Shown: positions 28,079-37,705, counted from the first letter of the stretch. The stretch is DNA of 64,000 nucleotides from Bradyrhizobium manausense (GCF_018131105.1 NZ_JAFCJI010000001.1:310001-374000), one strand, 5' to 3'. The notes: a model not told the origin generated them from the letters alone. Numbers and translations are program-made.

Positions 28079-28124
28079 CTGTCCATGCTCCCGCCAAAGG
28101 CAGAGGCTCATTGCCTCACCTCAA

Positions 28125-28188
28125 GCAGGAGTCATCAGCCCACTACGGTCGCACGACCGACGGGCGGTTGTCGGGGGACTCCATCCCC
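28125..28188 (-). promoter_or_regulatory. Fluoride riboswitch (crcB motif)
   Basis: Read on the minus strand, the segment opens GGGGATGGAGTCCCC, continues through ACAACCGCC, has a variable stem (GGTCGTGCGACC), and ends GGCTGATGACTCCTGC. These are the conserved blocks of the crcB/fluoride aptamer: the GGNGAUGG opening stem, the AACCGCC pseudoknot strand and the CUGAUGACUCCU closing stem. A terminator and then an MFS-crcB operon follow, so binding of F- should turn these genes on. The context of a fluoride channel gene makes the call strong. Confidence 0.92.
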
Positions 28189-28406
28189 ATCTGTGATATC
28201 AGCCTAGCATGGAAATCGTAGGGGACAAGTGGGGCGGAACGCTCTGTCCCGTAGCGCGAATGCGTGACGGCGCAAGCGTGGCGACATGGCGGCGGTTTCG
28301 AGCTGGTTTGTGAAAAGCCTAACTTGAATGTGAAGCACAAGCGATCTTCGCGCTTTGCGGCAAGGCGTTTGCATGTCACCATCGCGTCGTTCGACGGGAG
28401 ACTGCG

Positions 28407-29285
28407 ATGCGGTTGCTGTTCTCGATCGGGGCTGTGCTGGTGGCCGGTGTGTTTGCCGGAGGGGACGTCGCGGGGATCGCGGCACCAAGTCCCAAATTTG
28501 AACCGCCGAAATTCGAACCGTCAAGGCAGCAGCGGCAGGCGGCCGACGGTGATGCGCAGTCGGTCGACGTCGAGTTGATCCTCGCGGTCGACGTCTCCTA
28601 TTCCATGGATATGGACGAGCTTGCGATCCAGCGCGAAGGCTATGCGCAGGCGATCCAGTCGAAGGAGTTTTTACAAGCGCTGAAGGTCGGCCCGAACGGC
28701 AGGATCGCGGTGACCTACTTCGAATGGGCCGCGTCGAGCGATCAGAAGATCATCATCCCCTGGCGCCTCATCGACGGACCGGAGACGGCAGACGCGGTCG
28801 CGGCCGAGATCATGAAGACGCCGATCCGTCGCGCCTCGCGTACCTCGATCTCGGGCGCGATCGGATTCGGGATGCCGCTGTTCGACGAGAATCCCTATCA
28901 CGGGCTCCGCCGCGTCATCGACATTTCCGGCGACGGTCCGAACAACAATGGCGGGCCAGTGACCGTGGCGCGCGATGCTGCGCTCGAGAAGGGCATCATC
29001 ATCAACGGCCTGCCGATCATGGTGAAGGAGCCGTCCTATTCAACCATGGATATCGACAATCTCGATTACTACTACGAGGATTGTGTCGTCGGCGGTCCCG
29101 GCTCCTTCGTGATCGCGATCAAGGATCGCGACAAGTTCAAGGAGGCGATTCGGACCAAATTGCTGATGGAGGTCGCCGGCCGCACGCCCGAGCGTCCGGT
29201 GATGCACGTCGCGGAGAAGGCGAAGGAGCCGCGCGTGAATTGCCTGATCGGCGAGAAGATCTGGTCGGACCGCTGGGGCCGCTAA
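28407..29285 (+). CDS. DUF1194 (von Willebrand factor A-like) secreted protein
   Basis: The 292-residue protein starts with a signal-like stretch (MRLLFSIGAVLVAGVFAGG). It contains VELILAVDVSYSMD, a MIDAS-type DxSxS metal site, then SRTSISGAI with the MIDAS Thr/Ser, and RRVIDISGDGPNNNGGP with the third-site aspartate. These features define DUF1194, a VWA-related family of unknown function common in rhizobia. It is probably periplasmic or secreted and may bind a protein through a divalent metal. GGGAGACTGCG precedes the ATG. It is divergent from the fluoride operon. Confidence 0.82.
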   Translation: MRLLFSIGAVLVAGVFAGGDVAGIAAPSPKFEPPKFEPSRQQRQAADGDAQSVDVELILAVDVSYSMDMDELAIQREGYAQAIQSKEFLQALKVGPNGRIAVTYFEWAASSDQKIIIPWRLIDGPETADAVAAEIMKTPIRRASRTSISGAIGFGMPLFDENPYHGLRRVIDISGDGPNNNGGPVTVARDAALEKGIIINGLPIMVKEPSYSTMDIDNLDYYYEDCVVGGPGSFVIAIKDRDKFKEAIRTKLLMEVAGRTPERPVMHVAEKAKEPRVNCLIGEKIWSDRWGR

Positions 29286-29410
29286 GGCCCATCCGGATGA
29301 GATCGTTTGCCTCATCGCGTCAGGTGCATGAAGTTAATCACTCGTTAACCGCGGCATGGTCCTAATCGAATTGTTTCCAAATATTACTGACGCTGCTTCC
29401 GCGCAGAAAC

Positions 29411-30046
29411 ATGCCCATCGTCACGCAAAGCACCAGCCAGATCTCGCCCGCCAATGAGCGGATGTATCACCAGAGCGCTTTGCTCGGTGACTGGAAGGGC
29501 AATTGGGCGGGCAACAACCAGCCCGTTGGCTTCAAGGTCGTGAACATCCGCGGCGCCCGGGCGCAGGTCGAATACACCCATAACGGGCACACTGAGCGCG
29601 GCTTTGCCCAGATCAGCGGTTCGCTCATTACCTTCGGCTCGGTCACGGTCGGCACCAAGGACGGCAAGAACCTCGTGCTGTTGTTCTCCGCGGGAGGTGC
29701 CGGCAAGCAGACCGCGTCGCTGGAGAAGCAGGCGCCGCCGGCGTCCGACAGCCGGCTGATGGGAAGCTGGGGTGGCTATTCCAGCGACAACGGCAAGAGC
29801 GCGAGCTTTCGCGTGCTCGCCGTCAACGGCAACGAAGCCCAGGTCAGCGTCACCACCGACGGCATCACCCGCCAGGGCACCGGCATCGTCTACAAGAACG
29901 TCATCATGTTCGGGCAGTCGCAGATCGCCACCGACGACGGGCAGAACGGCAAGATCATCTACCAGGTCGGCAACAAGTCCTTCATGGTCCCGGTGACGAA
30001 ATACCCGCCGGCGGATTCGTCGTCATCGGTGGACCGGACAGCGTAG
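29411..30046 (+). CDS. Hypothetical protein made of two duplicated ~75-residue domains
   Basis: The 211-residue protein shows an internal repeat. The first copy runs from LLGDWKGNWAGNNQPVGFKV to LVLLFSAGG and the second from LMGSWGGYSSDNGKSASFRV to IYQVGNKS. Both share a G-x-W start, a FxV-x6-AQV strand pair, an R-QGTG/RGFAQ strand and a final hydrophobic strand. The pattern suggests two small all-beta domains such as lipocalin-like or streptavidin-like sheets. No signal peptide or membrane helix is visible. I do not recognise the family, and the function is unknown. It is monocistronic, between DUF1194 and a repeat. Confidence 0.7.
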   Translation: MPIVTQSTSQISPANERMYHQSALLGDWKGNWAGNNQPVGFKVVNIRGARAQVEYTHNGHTERGFAQISGSLITFGSVTVGTKDGKNLVLLFSAGGAGKQTASLEKQAPPASDSRLMGSWGGYSSDNGKSASFRVLAVNGNEAQVSVTTDGITRQGTGIVYKNVIMFGQSQIATDDGQNGKIIYQVGNKSFMVPVTKYPPADSSSSVDRTA

Positions 30047-30090
30047 CTGACCTCGGCGACGTCCTGCCGGGTCGCGTCGGTGCCTCTACG

Positions 30091-30120
30091 GCGTCATTGC
30101 GAGCGCAGCGAAGCAATCCA
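30091..30120. repeat. Dispersed repeat fragment (CATTGCGAGCGCAGCGAAGC type)
   Basis: GCGTCATTGCGAGCGCAGCGAAGCAATCCA contains the inner dyad TTGC-GAGCGCAGCGA-GCAA and matches a repeat I recall as very common between genes in Bradyrhizobium. Only one half is present here. The following bases (30121-30319) hold no supported gene. Confidence 0.6.
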
Positions 30121-30319
30121 GTGTCTTTCCGCAGCGACCGCCTGAGCCCTGCATCGTTGCGGGCGTACGCCGTTGACGACCTCCTTAGCGACTTGCAGCC
30201 CGCGCGACATGTGCAAAAAGTTCGATGCGCGTGCTAGCCTGTGCGATCGAGATCGCTTGCCATGCGCGATTTCGACGCAGTCGATGCCGACGGCAATCAG
30301 ATCACATTCGGGATGGGAA

Positions 30320-30357
30320 CGGACGCCGCAGCCTGACATGGTCGGCCGCGGCGTCCG
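30320..30357 (-). terminator. GC-rich hairpin at the end of the methyltransferase gene
   Basis: CGGACGCCGC and GCGGCGTCCG form a perfect ten-base stem with an 18-base loop, starting about eight bases past the methyltransferase stop on the minus strand. No T-run follows, so it may be a transcript stabiliser and not an intrinsic terminator. Confidence 0.4.
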
Positions 30358-30364
30358 GTGAAGA

Positions 30365-31420
30365 TCAGATCCGGGCTTCCAGGATCAGGTTGAACGGCGT
30401 CTCGGCGGCACGGCGGAAGCGCGACAATCCGCCTTCGCTCGCGACCTTGCGCAGCCTTGCCTCGCCGGCTTGCGCGCCGAGCGCAAGGCCCACCTCCTGG
30501 TCGAGCGAAGCCGGGGTGCAGACCATGGTCGACGCCGCGTAGTAGACGCGCCCGACGGGATTGAGATTGTCCTCGAGCCGGTCGCCCGCGAACGGCTCGA
30601 CCAGCATGCAGGTGCCGTCCTTCGCCATGGTCTGGCGCACGTGGCTGATGGCGCCGACGGGATCGCCCATGTCGTGCAGGCAATCGAAGAAGCAGACGAG
30701 ATCGTAGCCTTCGGCCGGATAGGACTTGGCCGAGTGAACCGCGAAATTCACGCGATCACTGAGCCCGGCCTCGGCTGCTGCCTTGCGTGCCGCCTCGATC
30801 GAGCCCTCGTGATAGTCGAAGCCGTAGAAGCGCGAATTCGGGAAGGCCTCCGCCATTAGCCGCGTCGAGATGCCATGCCCGCAGCCGACATCGGCGACCT
30901 TTGCGCCGCGCTTCAGCTTGTCCACGACGCCGTTGAGCGCGGGCAGCCATTCCTGCACCAGATGATGCATGTAACCTGTGCGGAAGAAGCGCGCGGTGCC
31001 GCAGAACAGGCACTCGCTGCGCCGGTTCCAGCCAACGCCCTTGCCGGACTTGAATGCGTCCGTGATCTTCGGCTCGTCGAGAAACGCAGCGGCAATGACA
31101 TTGCCGACCGCGCCCAGGAACACCGGGCTGTCCTGGTCGGCGAGCGCCATCGCCTGCTCGGGCAGCATCGAGAATTTCCCTGAACCGGCATCGTATTCGA
31201 CGTAGCCGGATGCCGCCTGGCTCGCCAGCCATTCGCGAACGTAGCGCTCCGCCGTTCCTGTCGCCTTTGCGAGTTCGGCGGAGTTCATCGGTCCCTTGGC
31301 GAGAGCGCGGTAGAGGCCGAGCTTGTCGCCCAACAGGACGAGCGATGCGTTCATCGCTGCCCCGACCTCGGTGATCATCTTGCCCATAAAGGCATTCAAC
31401 CTGTCGGAATTGACCTCCAT
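30365..31420 (-). CDS. Class I SAM-dependent methyltransferase with N-terminal winged helix
   Basis: The 351-residue protein has an N-terminal winged-helix domain (SLVLLGDKLGLYRALAKGP, AELAKATGTAERYVREWLA), then a Rossmann methyltransferase domain with VADVGCGHGISTRLMAEAFP as SAM motif I and DLVCFFDCLHDMGDP as motif IV. The architecture resembles O-methyltransferases and the S-adenosylmethionine-dependent family of Rv2258c type. The substrate is unknown. I chose the ATG at 31420, which has GGAGG six bases upstream, over the in-frame ATG at 31432, which lacks one. It is monocistronic and ends at a hairpin. Confidence 0.82.
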   Translation of the reverse strand: MEVNSDRLNAFMGKMITEVGAAMNASLVLLGDKLGLYRALAKGPMNSAELAKATGTAERYVREWLASQAASGYVEYDAGSGKFSMLPEQAMALADQDSPVFLGAVGNVIAAAFLDEPKITDAFKSGKGVGWNRRSECLFCGTARFFRTGYMHHLVQEWLPALNGVVDKLKRGAKVADVGCGHGISTRLMAEAFPNSRFYGFDYHEGSIEAARKAAAEAGLSDRVNFAVHSAKSYPAEGYDLVCFFDCLHDMGDPVGAISHVRQTMAKDGTCMLVEPFAGDRLEDNLNPVGRVYYAASTMVCTPASLDQEVGLALGAQAGEARLRKVASEGGLSRFRRAAETPFNLILEARI

Positions 31421-31671
31421 GACGGCCTCCATGCAATGTCAGGCATTTTCTAGGGTCTGCGCAATTGCGCGTGATCGGACGACGCCAAGGCCTGTGCGGT
31501 CAAAGCCGCTGCCTGAGCTTGCGCGTCCTTTCAATGGGTCAATCCGGCACCGAGGAGGTTCAACGTCAACAAGCTGATCTGGAACCCGGCGGCGTGATCG
31601 GCGGCATTGCGTCGCTGGCCTTCGCACGATGCCGGGCGTATAAATTGCGCATCATTCCGACGGTTACCTGA

Positions 31672-32259
31672 ATGCCCAGCCTTGCTCGTTCCTGCGGCCT
31701 TACTCTTCTTGCCGTGCTCTGCTTCAGCGGAGCGCCGGCTCATGCGCAAGTCGCACCCCTGCAATATTGGATACCGGGCGGTGGTTTTGGCTATGGGGGC
31801 AGCGCTGACAGCTACGGCAGCTCTCTTGGCTTCAAAACCGCCGATGCCAACGACGGCTACGAGTTTCGCCCCGGTTTCTTTGTCGGAAGCCGAAGCGGCA
31901 ATCTTGGTCTGAGTGGCTTCACCCAGGCTGGACCCACCAGCAATTTCAGCGCGCTCTCCTATGACAGCACGCAGTTCGGCTACAACATGAAGACCGCTGG
32001 CGGCTCGCCCGTGACCTTCTTTGCCGGCTTCGACACGCTGAAATATGGCAACGGCATTGGCAGCTCGGTCGCGCCGCTGACCTCGGCCGCCGGGCCCGGC
32101 TACGGCGCATTTGGGGGTGTCGAATTCAAGCCGACCTCCAACCTCAGCCTGTCGTTCGGGGCCGGGTTCATCCAGCGAGACTCCGGCCGCATGGATAGCG
32201 ATATCAGGTCGAACATGCTGCCCGGCGAGTCGCCGGCATTGGGCGGGCTCCGGCGCTAG
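31672..32259 (+). CDS. Secreted/outer-membrane protein, glycine- and aromatic-rich, function unknown
   Basis: The 195-residue protein has a Sec signal peptide (MPSLARSCGLTLLAVLCFSG, cleavage near AHAQVA). The mature part is rich in Gly, Ser, Phe and Tyr with alternating strands (FRPGFFVGSRSGNLGLSGF, PVTFFAGFDTLKYGNG, LSLSFGAGFIQRD). This resembles a small beta-barrel or a truncated autotransporter-like porin domain, but the terminal Phe expected for barrel assembly is replaced by Arg-Arg. I cannot name a family. It converges with the RNA methyltransferase gene, with only eight bases between the stops. Confidence 0.6.
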   Translation: MPSLARSCGLTLLAVLCFSGAPAHAQVAPLQYWIPGGGFGYGGSADSYGSSLGFKTADANDGYEFRPGFFVGSRSGNLGLSGFTQAGPTSNFSALSYDSTQFGYNMKTAGGSPVTFFAGFDTLKYGNGIGSSVAPLTSAAGPGYGAFGGVEFKPTSNLSLSFGAGFIQRDSGRMDSDIRSNMLPGESPALGGLRR

Positions 32260-32267
32260 CGCTCAAA

Positions 32268-33512
32268 CTACCGCGTGAACTTCGCCACGATCTCGACATG
32301 CGGCGTGTGGCGGAACTGATCGACCGGAACGACACTCTCGATCCTGTAACCGCCATCGATCAGCAGCCGCGCGTCGCGGGCAAATGTCGCGACGTTGCAG
32401 GAGACCGCGATCACCACAGGCACCTTGCTGGCAGCCAGCTTCAGCACCTGCGCCTGCGCGCCCTGGCGCGGCGGATCGAACACCACGACGTCGAAATCGC
32501 GCAGCTCCGGCGGCACCAGCGGGCGGCGGAACAGGTCGCGCGGCTCGGCCTTGATCGGCTTCAGCCCCGGCGTGCGTGCCGCCTTTGCCAGCGCGGCGAT
32601 CGCACCGGCGTCGTTGTCGTAAGCCGTGACGCGCGCCTTTTCGGCTAGCCTCAGGGCGAACGGGCCGACACCGCAGAAGAGGTCGAGAACTTCCTTGGCC
32701 TTGCCGATGCGCTCGATGACGAGAGACGCAAGCGTTTCTTCGCCCGCGACAGTCGCCTGCAAGAACGAGCCCGGAGGCAGTGTTACCTCGGCGCGACCCA
32801 TCCTGACCGTCGGCGGCAGGTGTTGCAGCACCAGATCGCCATGTCGCGTCAGCCGCGCCAGGCGATGCTGTTCGGCAACGCGCGAGAGCGCCGTGACCAG
32901 CGGCGTCGGCAGCGGACCGGAGCCGCGCACGTCGACATCGAGACCATTGGCGGTCGCGGTGACCTGGATGTCGAGCGGCTTCGTCACCGGCATCTTCGAC
33001 GTCAGCGGCTCGGCGAGCGCCCAGGCGGCATCGAGTGCGCCCTCGAGCGCGGGATCGAGGATCGGGCAGCGATGGATCGGAATGACGTCGTGCGAGCTCG
33101 CCGCCGAGAAGCCGACCTTCAGAACATTGTGCGTGCCAAAGCGTCCGTGCAGCGTGACGCGCCGGCGGCCCGCGCCATGGGCATCGACCAGCGGCACGAC
33201 CTCGCAATCGATGCCGGCCTGCGCCAGCGTCTCGACGACGATATTGCGCTTCCAGGCATGGTATGGTGCGGCCGCCCAGTGCTGGATCGCGCAGCCGCCA
33301 CAGATGCCGAAATGCGGACAGAACGGCTCGATGCGCTCGGGACTTGCAACGTCGACCGCCAGCAGCTTGCGGCGGTCGGGATGACCAGCGACATGGTCGA
33401 CCTCGACGGTCTCGCCGCCGAGCGCGTAGGGCACATAGAGCGCATCGCCCGAATTGAGCGAGACGCCGTCGCCGCGATGGCCGACATGATCGATCTTGAC
33501 GCGTTCAACCAC
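32268..33512 (-). CDS. Class I RNA methyltransferase, TrmA/RlmD (RumA) family with 4Fe-4S motif
   Basis: The 414-residue protein begins with a TRAM-like beta domain ([18 protein letters not shown]). The iron-sulfur cysteines follow as [14 protein letters not shown], and the rest is a Rossmann methyltransferase domain with [15 protein letters not shown] (SAM motif) and DPPRQGA. The catalytic cysteine is in [12 protein letters not shown]. These enzymes methylate uridine C5 in tRNA or 23S rRNA. It starts at a GTG (33512) that overlaps the end of tlyA by eight bases, so the two RNA methyltransferases are translationally coupled. Confidence 0.88.
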   Translation of the reverse strand: MVERVKIDHVGHRGDGVSLNSGDALYVPYALGGETVEVDHVAGHPDRRKLLAVDVASPERIEPFCPHFGICGGCAIQHWAAAPYHAWKRNIVVETLAQAGIDCEVVPLVDAHGAGRRRVTLHGRFGTHNVLKVGFSAASSHDVIPIHRCPILDPALEGALDAAWALAEPLTSKMPVTKPLDIQVTATANGLDVDVRGSGPLPTPLVTALSRVAEQHRLARLTRHGDLVLQHLPPTVRMGRAEVTLPPGSFLQATVAGEETLASLVIERIGKAKEVLDLFCGVGPFALRLAEKARVTAYDNDAGAIAALAKAARTPGLKPIKAEPRDLFRRPLVPPELRDFDVVVFDPPRQGAQAQVLKLAASKVPVVIAVSCNVATFARDARLLIDGGYRIESVVPVDQFRHTPHVEIVAKFTR

Positions 33513-34239
33513 GGCGCGCGCCCAGGAAGAATTCGATGTTGCCGTCGCCGCCCGCGATCGAGGAGGGAAATACCTCGATGTCGGTGCAGCCGAGCGATGC
33601 GGCGAAGGCGGCGATGTCGTCGCAGACTTGCCGTTGCACGGCGGCGTCGCGGATGATGCCTTTCTTGTTGTGCTTTCGATCGGCCTCGAATTGCGGCTTG
33701 ATCAACGCGAGCAGGCTCATCGGCGCAGCCGCGAGCGACAAGGCCACGGGCAAAACGGTCTTGAGCGAGATGAAGCTGACGTCGATGACGACGACATCGG
33801 GGCGCGCCGGCAGCCGCTTGCCGTCATAGGCGCGAATGTCGGTCTCCTCCATCGACACGATCTTGGGATGATCGCGCAGCGAGGCGTGCAACTGGCTGGT
33901 GCCGACGTCCACTGCGAACACCAGGCTCGCCCCGTTGGCCAGCAGCACCTCGGTAAAGCCCCCTGTGGAGGCGCCGACGTCGAGGCAGACATGGTCCTCG
34001 ATGTCGATCGGGTAGCGCTCCAGTGCGCCCGCGAGTTTGACGCCGCCGCGCGAGACGTAAGGGTGTGCCGGCTCGGCATTGATCACTGCGTCCTCGGCGA
34101 TCGTCTCCGATGGCTTTGCGACCTGCTTGTCGTCAGCCGTGACGAGGCCGGCCTCGATCGCCGCCCGCGCCCGCGCACGGCTCTCGAACAGGCCGCGCTC
34201 GACCAGCAGAACATCCGCGCGCTTGCGGGCAGGGGACAT
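33505..34239 (-). CDS. tlyA: TlyA-family rRNA 2'-O-methyltransferase
   Basis: The 244-residue protein has an N-terminal S4 RNA-binding domain ([20 protein letters not shown]) and a FtsJ-like methyltransferase domain with [19 protein letters not shown] as SAM motif, the catalytic lysines and acids in [15 protein letters not shown] and LIKPQFE. TlyA 2'-O-methylates 16S and 23S rRNA and is often mis-annotated as hemolysin. It lies downstream of dxs and the deoxyribosyltransferase-like gene and overlaps the next RNA methyltransferase by eight bases; dxs-tlyA linkage is common in alphaproteobacteria. Confidence 0.9.
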   Translation of the reverse strand: MSPARKRADVLLVERGLFESRARARAAIEAGLVTADDKQVAKPSETIAEDAVINAEPAHPYVSRGGVKLAGALERYPIDIEDHVCLDVGASTGGFTEVLLANGASLVFAVDVGTSQLHASLRDHPKIVSMEETDIRAYDGKRLPARPDVVVIDVSFISLKTVLPVALSLAAAPMSLLALIKPQFEADRKHNKKGIIRDAAVQRQVCDDIAAFAASLGCTDIEVFPSSIAGGDGNIEFFLGARRG

Positions 34240-34267
34240 CGGATCTCCGGGAGACGACTGAAGGGCT

Positions 34268-34822
34268 TTATGTGGCGATCAATCGCGCGGCTGCCATCCG
34301 GACGCAAGTCTCGAACGCAGCGAGATCGCGCCAGACGTCGACCGGCATCGTGGCCGGCGTCACCAGCGGGCAGCCGTGCAGCTCCAACGCGTGGATCATC
34401 ATGAGGTTGTCGACGAGGCCGAAATCCTCGACCGTCAGCCCCTGCGCGTCGAGCAGCCGCCCGTCCTCGGAGGTCACGTGCATGAAGCGCCCAACGCGGT
34501 CGGCATAGCTGGCGGGATCGTTGGAATAAGCGAGGCAGAACTTGCGGCGCCCGGCCATGTAGCCGAGTTCGTAGACCGTGCCGGGATCGGCGCCGGCGCC
34601 GCGGAACGGGGTGAGGTTGGCGACGATGGCATCGGCCTCGTCCATCATCGCCTCGTTGCCGCAAAAAATTTGCCGCGAGGCGTCGGGCGTGGCGAGGTCG
34701 ATGGCGTTGTCGAGGGGATAGAGGCCGGTGAGCCCGTGCGCAGCACAGATCGCCGCCTTGCGGCGGCCGATCTCGACAGCATCCGGCAGGAACACGTCGG
34801 GACCTGCCAGATAGATGTTCAT
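34268..34822 (-). CDS. Nucleoside 2-deoxyribosyltransferase family protein
   Basis: The 184-residue protein starts at the ATG at 34822 (MNIYLAGPDVFLPDAVEIGR). YLAGPDVF, AMMDEADAIVANLTPFRG and PGTVYELGYMAGRRK are the family blocks; the Glu in YELGYM is the catalytic nucleophile and the Asp in DEADAI a substrate ligand. Family enzymes exchange or hydrolyse deoxynucleosides for salvage or pool cleaning. It is placed between dxs and tlyA on one strand with short spacings, so it is probably co-transcribed. A longer reading frame extends into dxs and was rejected. Confidence 0.87.
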   Translation of the reverse strand: MNIYLAGPDVFLPDAVEIGRRKAAICAAHGLTGLYPLDNAIDLATPDASRQIFCGNEAMMDEADAIVANLTPFRGAGADPGTVYELGYMAGRRKFCLAYSNDPASYADRVGRFMHVTSEDGRLLDAQGLTVEDFGLVDNLMMIHALELHGCPLVTPATMPVDVWRDLAAFETCVRMAAARLIAT

Positions 34823-34860
34823 GAAGTCGCGCTGCTTCGTGGAGGGGTCGAAGCTCGCCG

Positions 34861-36789
34861 TCAGGCGAGCTTGACCGTCTCGGTCTTGGCGTCCTTGCCG
34901 AGCGCTTCGAACACCTTGGCGACGATGCCCTTGGCGTCGAGGCCGGCACGGCCATACATCGCGGCCGGCGTGTCGTGATCCTGGAACACGTCGGGCAGGA
35001 CCATCGTACGGAACTTGAGCATGCCGGTGTCGAGCACGCCCTGATCGGTCAGGTACTGTGCGACATGCGAACCGAAGCCGCCGACCGAGCCTTCCTCGAC
35101 GGTGATCAGCACGTCGTGGTCGCGGGCAAGCTTGAGCACCAGTTCGGTGTCGAGCGGCTTCATGAAGCGCGCGTCGGCAATCGAGGTGGAGAGGCCATGG
35201 GCGGCGAGCTCGTCGGCCGCCTTCTCGCATTCGGCCAGACGCGTGCCGAAGGAGAGCAGGGCGATCTTGTTGCCCTGGCGGATCATGCGGCCCTTACCGA
35301 TCTCGAGGGGAACGCCGACGTCGGGCATCTCGATGCCGCGGCCTTCGCCGCGCGGATAACGCAGCGAACTCGGGCGATCATTGATCGCGACCTGCGTCGC
35401 CACCATGTGCACGAGCTCGGCTTCATCCGCCGCCGCCATGATCACCATGTTCGGCAGACAGCCGAGATAGGCGTTGTCGAACGAACCGGCATGGGTCGCG
35501 CCGTCGGCGCCGACGAGGCCGGCGCGGTCGATGGCGAAGCGGACGGGCAGGTTCTGGATCGCGACGTCATGGACGATCTGGTCGTAGCCGCGTTGCAGGA
35601 AGGTCGAGTAGATCGCGCAGAACGGCTTGTAGCCTTCGGTCGCAAGACCGGCGGCAAACGTCACCGCGTGCTGCTCGGCGATGCCGACGTCAAAGGTGCG
35701 GTCCGGAAACGCCTTGTTGAAGATGTCGACGCCGGTGCCGGACGGCATGGCCGCGGTGATGGCGACGATCTTGTCGTCCTTCTGCGCTTCCTTGACGAGG
35801 CTCTGGCCGAACACATTCTGGTAGGCCGGCGCATTGGGCTTGGCCTTCGCCTGGGTGCCGGTGGCGACGTCGAACTTGACGACGGCATGATACTTGTCGG
35901 CGGAGGCTTCCGCCGGGCCGTAGCCCTTGCCCTTCTGGGTGACGACGTGGACCAGGATCGGGCCGGTCTCCATGTCGCGCACGTTCTTCAGCACGGGCAG
36001 GAGATGGTCGAGGTTATGGCCGTCGATCGGGCCGACGTAATAGAAGCCGAGCTCTTCGAACAGCGTGCCGCCGTCCATCATGAAGCCGCGGGAATATTCC
36101 TCGACGCGGTTGGCGCGGTTGGCGAGGATCTTCGGCAGGCGCTTGTTGATCTGCTTGGCCGCATCGCGCAGCGTGCGATAGGTCTTGCCCGAGTACAGCC
36201 GCGACAGATAGGCGCTCATGGCGCCGACCGGCGGCGCGATCGACATGTCGTTGTCGTTGAGGATCACGATCAGGCGCGAGTTCATGGCGCCGGCGTTGTT
36301 CATGGCTTCATAGGCCATGCCTGCCGACATCGCACCGTCACCGATCACGGCGATAACGTTGTTCTTGCCGCCGGAGAGGTCGCGCGCGACCGCCATGCCG
36401 AGACCGGCCGAGATCGAGGTCGAGGAATGGGCTGCGCCGAACGGATCGTAATCGCTCTCGCTGCGCTTGGTGAAGCCCGACAAGCCGCCGCCGGTGCGCA
36501 GCGTGCGAATGCGGTCGCGGCGTCCGGTGAGGATCTTGTGCGGGTAGGCTTGATGGCCCACGTCCCAGATCAGCCGGTCGCGCGGCGTATCGAAGACGTA
36601 GTGGATCGCGGTGGTGAGTTCGACCACGCCGAGGCCCGCGCCGAAGTGACCGCCGGTCACCGAAACGGCATCGATGGTCTCCTGACGCAGCTCGTCGGCG
36701 ACCTGGCGAACCTGCTCGATCTTGAGCTTGCGCAGGTCATCCGGTGTCCGGATGGTGTCGAGAAGCGGCGTTTTACTGTATGCGTTCAC
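34861..36789 (-). CDS. dxs: 1-deoxy-D-xylulose-5-phosphate synthase
   Basis: The ~642-residue enzyme carries the Dxs signatures: [39 protein letters not shown], the thiamine-diphosphate motif [18 protein letters not shown], and [21 protein letters not shown] sequence with the catalytic Glu and His in VGIAEQHAV. It condenses pyruvate and glyceraldehyde 3-phosphate, the entry step of the MEP isoprenoid pathway. The true start is a GTG at 36789 ([10 protein letters not shown]) with TTGGAAA upstream, or a TTG at 36801; no ATG is in frame. It is the first gene of a unit with the deoxyribosyltransferase and RNA methyltransferases. Confidence 0.95.
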   Translation of the reverse strand: MNAYSKTPLLDTIRTPDDLRKLKIEQVRQVADELRQETIDAVSVTGGHFGAGLGVVELTTAIHYVFDTPRDRLIWDVGHQAYPHKILTGRRDRIRTLRTGGGLSGFTKRSESDYDPFGAAHSSTSISAGLGMAVARDLSGGKNNVIAVIGDGAMSAGMAYEAMNNAGAMNSRLIVILNDNDMSIAPPVGAMSAYLSRLYSGKTYRTLRDAAKQINKRLPKILANRANRVEEYSRGFMMDGGTLFEELGFYYVGPIDGHNLDHLLPVLKNVRDMETGPILVHVVTQKGKGYGPAEASADKYHAVVKFDVATGTQAKAKPNAPAYQNVFGQSLVKEAQKDDKIVAITAAMPSGTGVDIFNKAFPDRTFDVGIAEQHAVTFAAGLATEGYKPFCAIYSTFLQRGYDQIVHDVAIQNLPVRFAIDRAGLVGADGATHAGSFDNAYLGCLPNMVIMAAADEAELVHMVATQVAINDRPSSLRYPRGEGRGIEMPDVGVPLEIGKGRMIRQGNKIALLSFGTRLAECEKAADELAAHGLSTSIADARFMKPLDTELVLKLARDHDVLITVEEGSVGGFGSHVAQYLTDQGVLDTGMLKFRTMVLPDVFQDHDTPAAMYGRAGLDAKGIVAKVFEALGKDAKTETVKLA

Positions 36790-36801
36790 AGCGATTTCCA
36801 A

Positions 36802-37379
36802 TTTGTCAGCGCCGGAAGTTCATTCCGGTGCGCGATGGGTTTGCACAATATCGGCGCAGCGCGAGTCCTCAACCGTCGGAGCCACCTGCACGGGGCAAGG
36901 CCCCTTGTTCAAGCTTAGGTGAGCTAAAGTGCGCTCCGGTTCAGTCTCCGTGACCCCTGTCACGTGGATCGGCTTCGTCCGTCCCCGCCAATTTCATTAG
37001 CAATTTGAATAGCTTGACGTCGAAAATCGGTCCCCACGTCAAAGCTAACAAAAAGCCACACTCCGCGCAGCTTTACACCAAAGCTTGGGCCAAAGCCAAC
37101 CCGCCCGACCGATTGCGGGTATGCAGGTGCAACCGGCGGGCCAATTTGGTTAATCGCGGCGCCGGTGGGGAGGTTCCAATCCTCACCCGTTCCTTGGCAG
37201 GATTCCGGCCTGAAGAATAGCCTTTTCGGCCAAATTCACAGGGCTGAGGGCGCGAGAGCGGAAGTTTCTTCAATCCCGGCGTCGCGACGGCCGGTTCGGG
37301 CTGAACACAAAGGCGTGCGATCCTGAAAAATCGCAGGTGGCCGATGCCGAGGACGGGCAGCTCTGGGTCGGCGCGTGCC
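36802..37379. other. Intergenic region between xseB and dxs, no supported gene
   Basis: About 580 bases that must contain the dxs promoter on the minus strand. The region is less GC-rich near 36,980-37,090. It has no ORF with both a ribosome-binding site and a recognisable product, and no thiamine riboswitch core (CTGAGA...ACCTGA) that I can find. A regulatory RNA cannot be ruled out. Confidence 0.45.
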
Positions 37380-37631
37380 TTATTGCACGTCGAGCGGCGC
37401 CGTGCCGGCGGCCTGTCCGCTGGCATCGGTGGTGATCTTGTCGACGCGGGCCTCGGCCTGGCGCAAAAGCTCCTCGCAGCGCCGCTTCAGGGCTTCGCCG
37501 CGCTCGTAGATCGTCACGGATTCCTCGAGCGGCACCTTGCCGTCCTCGAGCCGCTTCACGATCGTTTCGAGTTCTTCGATCGCGCGCTCGAAGGTGAGCC
37601 TGCTGACGTCGGCTTGGGTATTTTCGGCCAT
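37380..37631 (-). CDS. xseB: Exodeoxyribonuclease VII small subunit
   Basis: The 83-residue protein (MAENTQADVSRLTFERAIEE) has the XseB core LETIVKRLEDGKVPLEESVTIYERG followed by ALKRRCEELLRQAEARVDKI, nearly all helical. Several small subunits decorate one XseA and form the nuclease that trims single-stranded DNA from both ends. Length is standard. The large-subunit gene is not in the window. The gene lies 75 bases downstream of the HDAC-like gene and well upstream of dxs on the same strand; xseB and dxs are often neighbours, though here 590 bases separate them. Confidence 0.93.
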   Translation of the reverse strand: MAENTQADVSRLTFERAIEELETIVKRLEDGKVPLEESVTIYERGEALKRRCEELLRQAEARVDKITTDASGQAAGTAPLDVQ

Positions 37632-37705
37632 ATCCGTTTCCGATTGCCCGATTCGCTTCTGATGCAAAACAGCAGAGTTTTGCGGGCTTAATGTGGCGAG
37701 CTTGT

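Noticed and set aside
30262..30336. 24-residue peptide MRDFDAVDADGNQITFGMGT...
   Set aside because: It has a D-x-D-x-D look but no ribosome-binding site and is too short to judge; probably the 5' scrap of decayed sequence next to a repeat.
36802..37379. Thiamine riboswitch in front of dxs
   Set aside because: The conserved TPP aptamer core (CTGAGA ... ACCTGATCTG) is not present on the minus strand.
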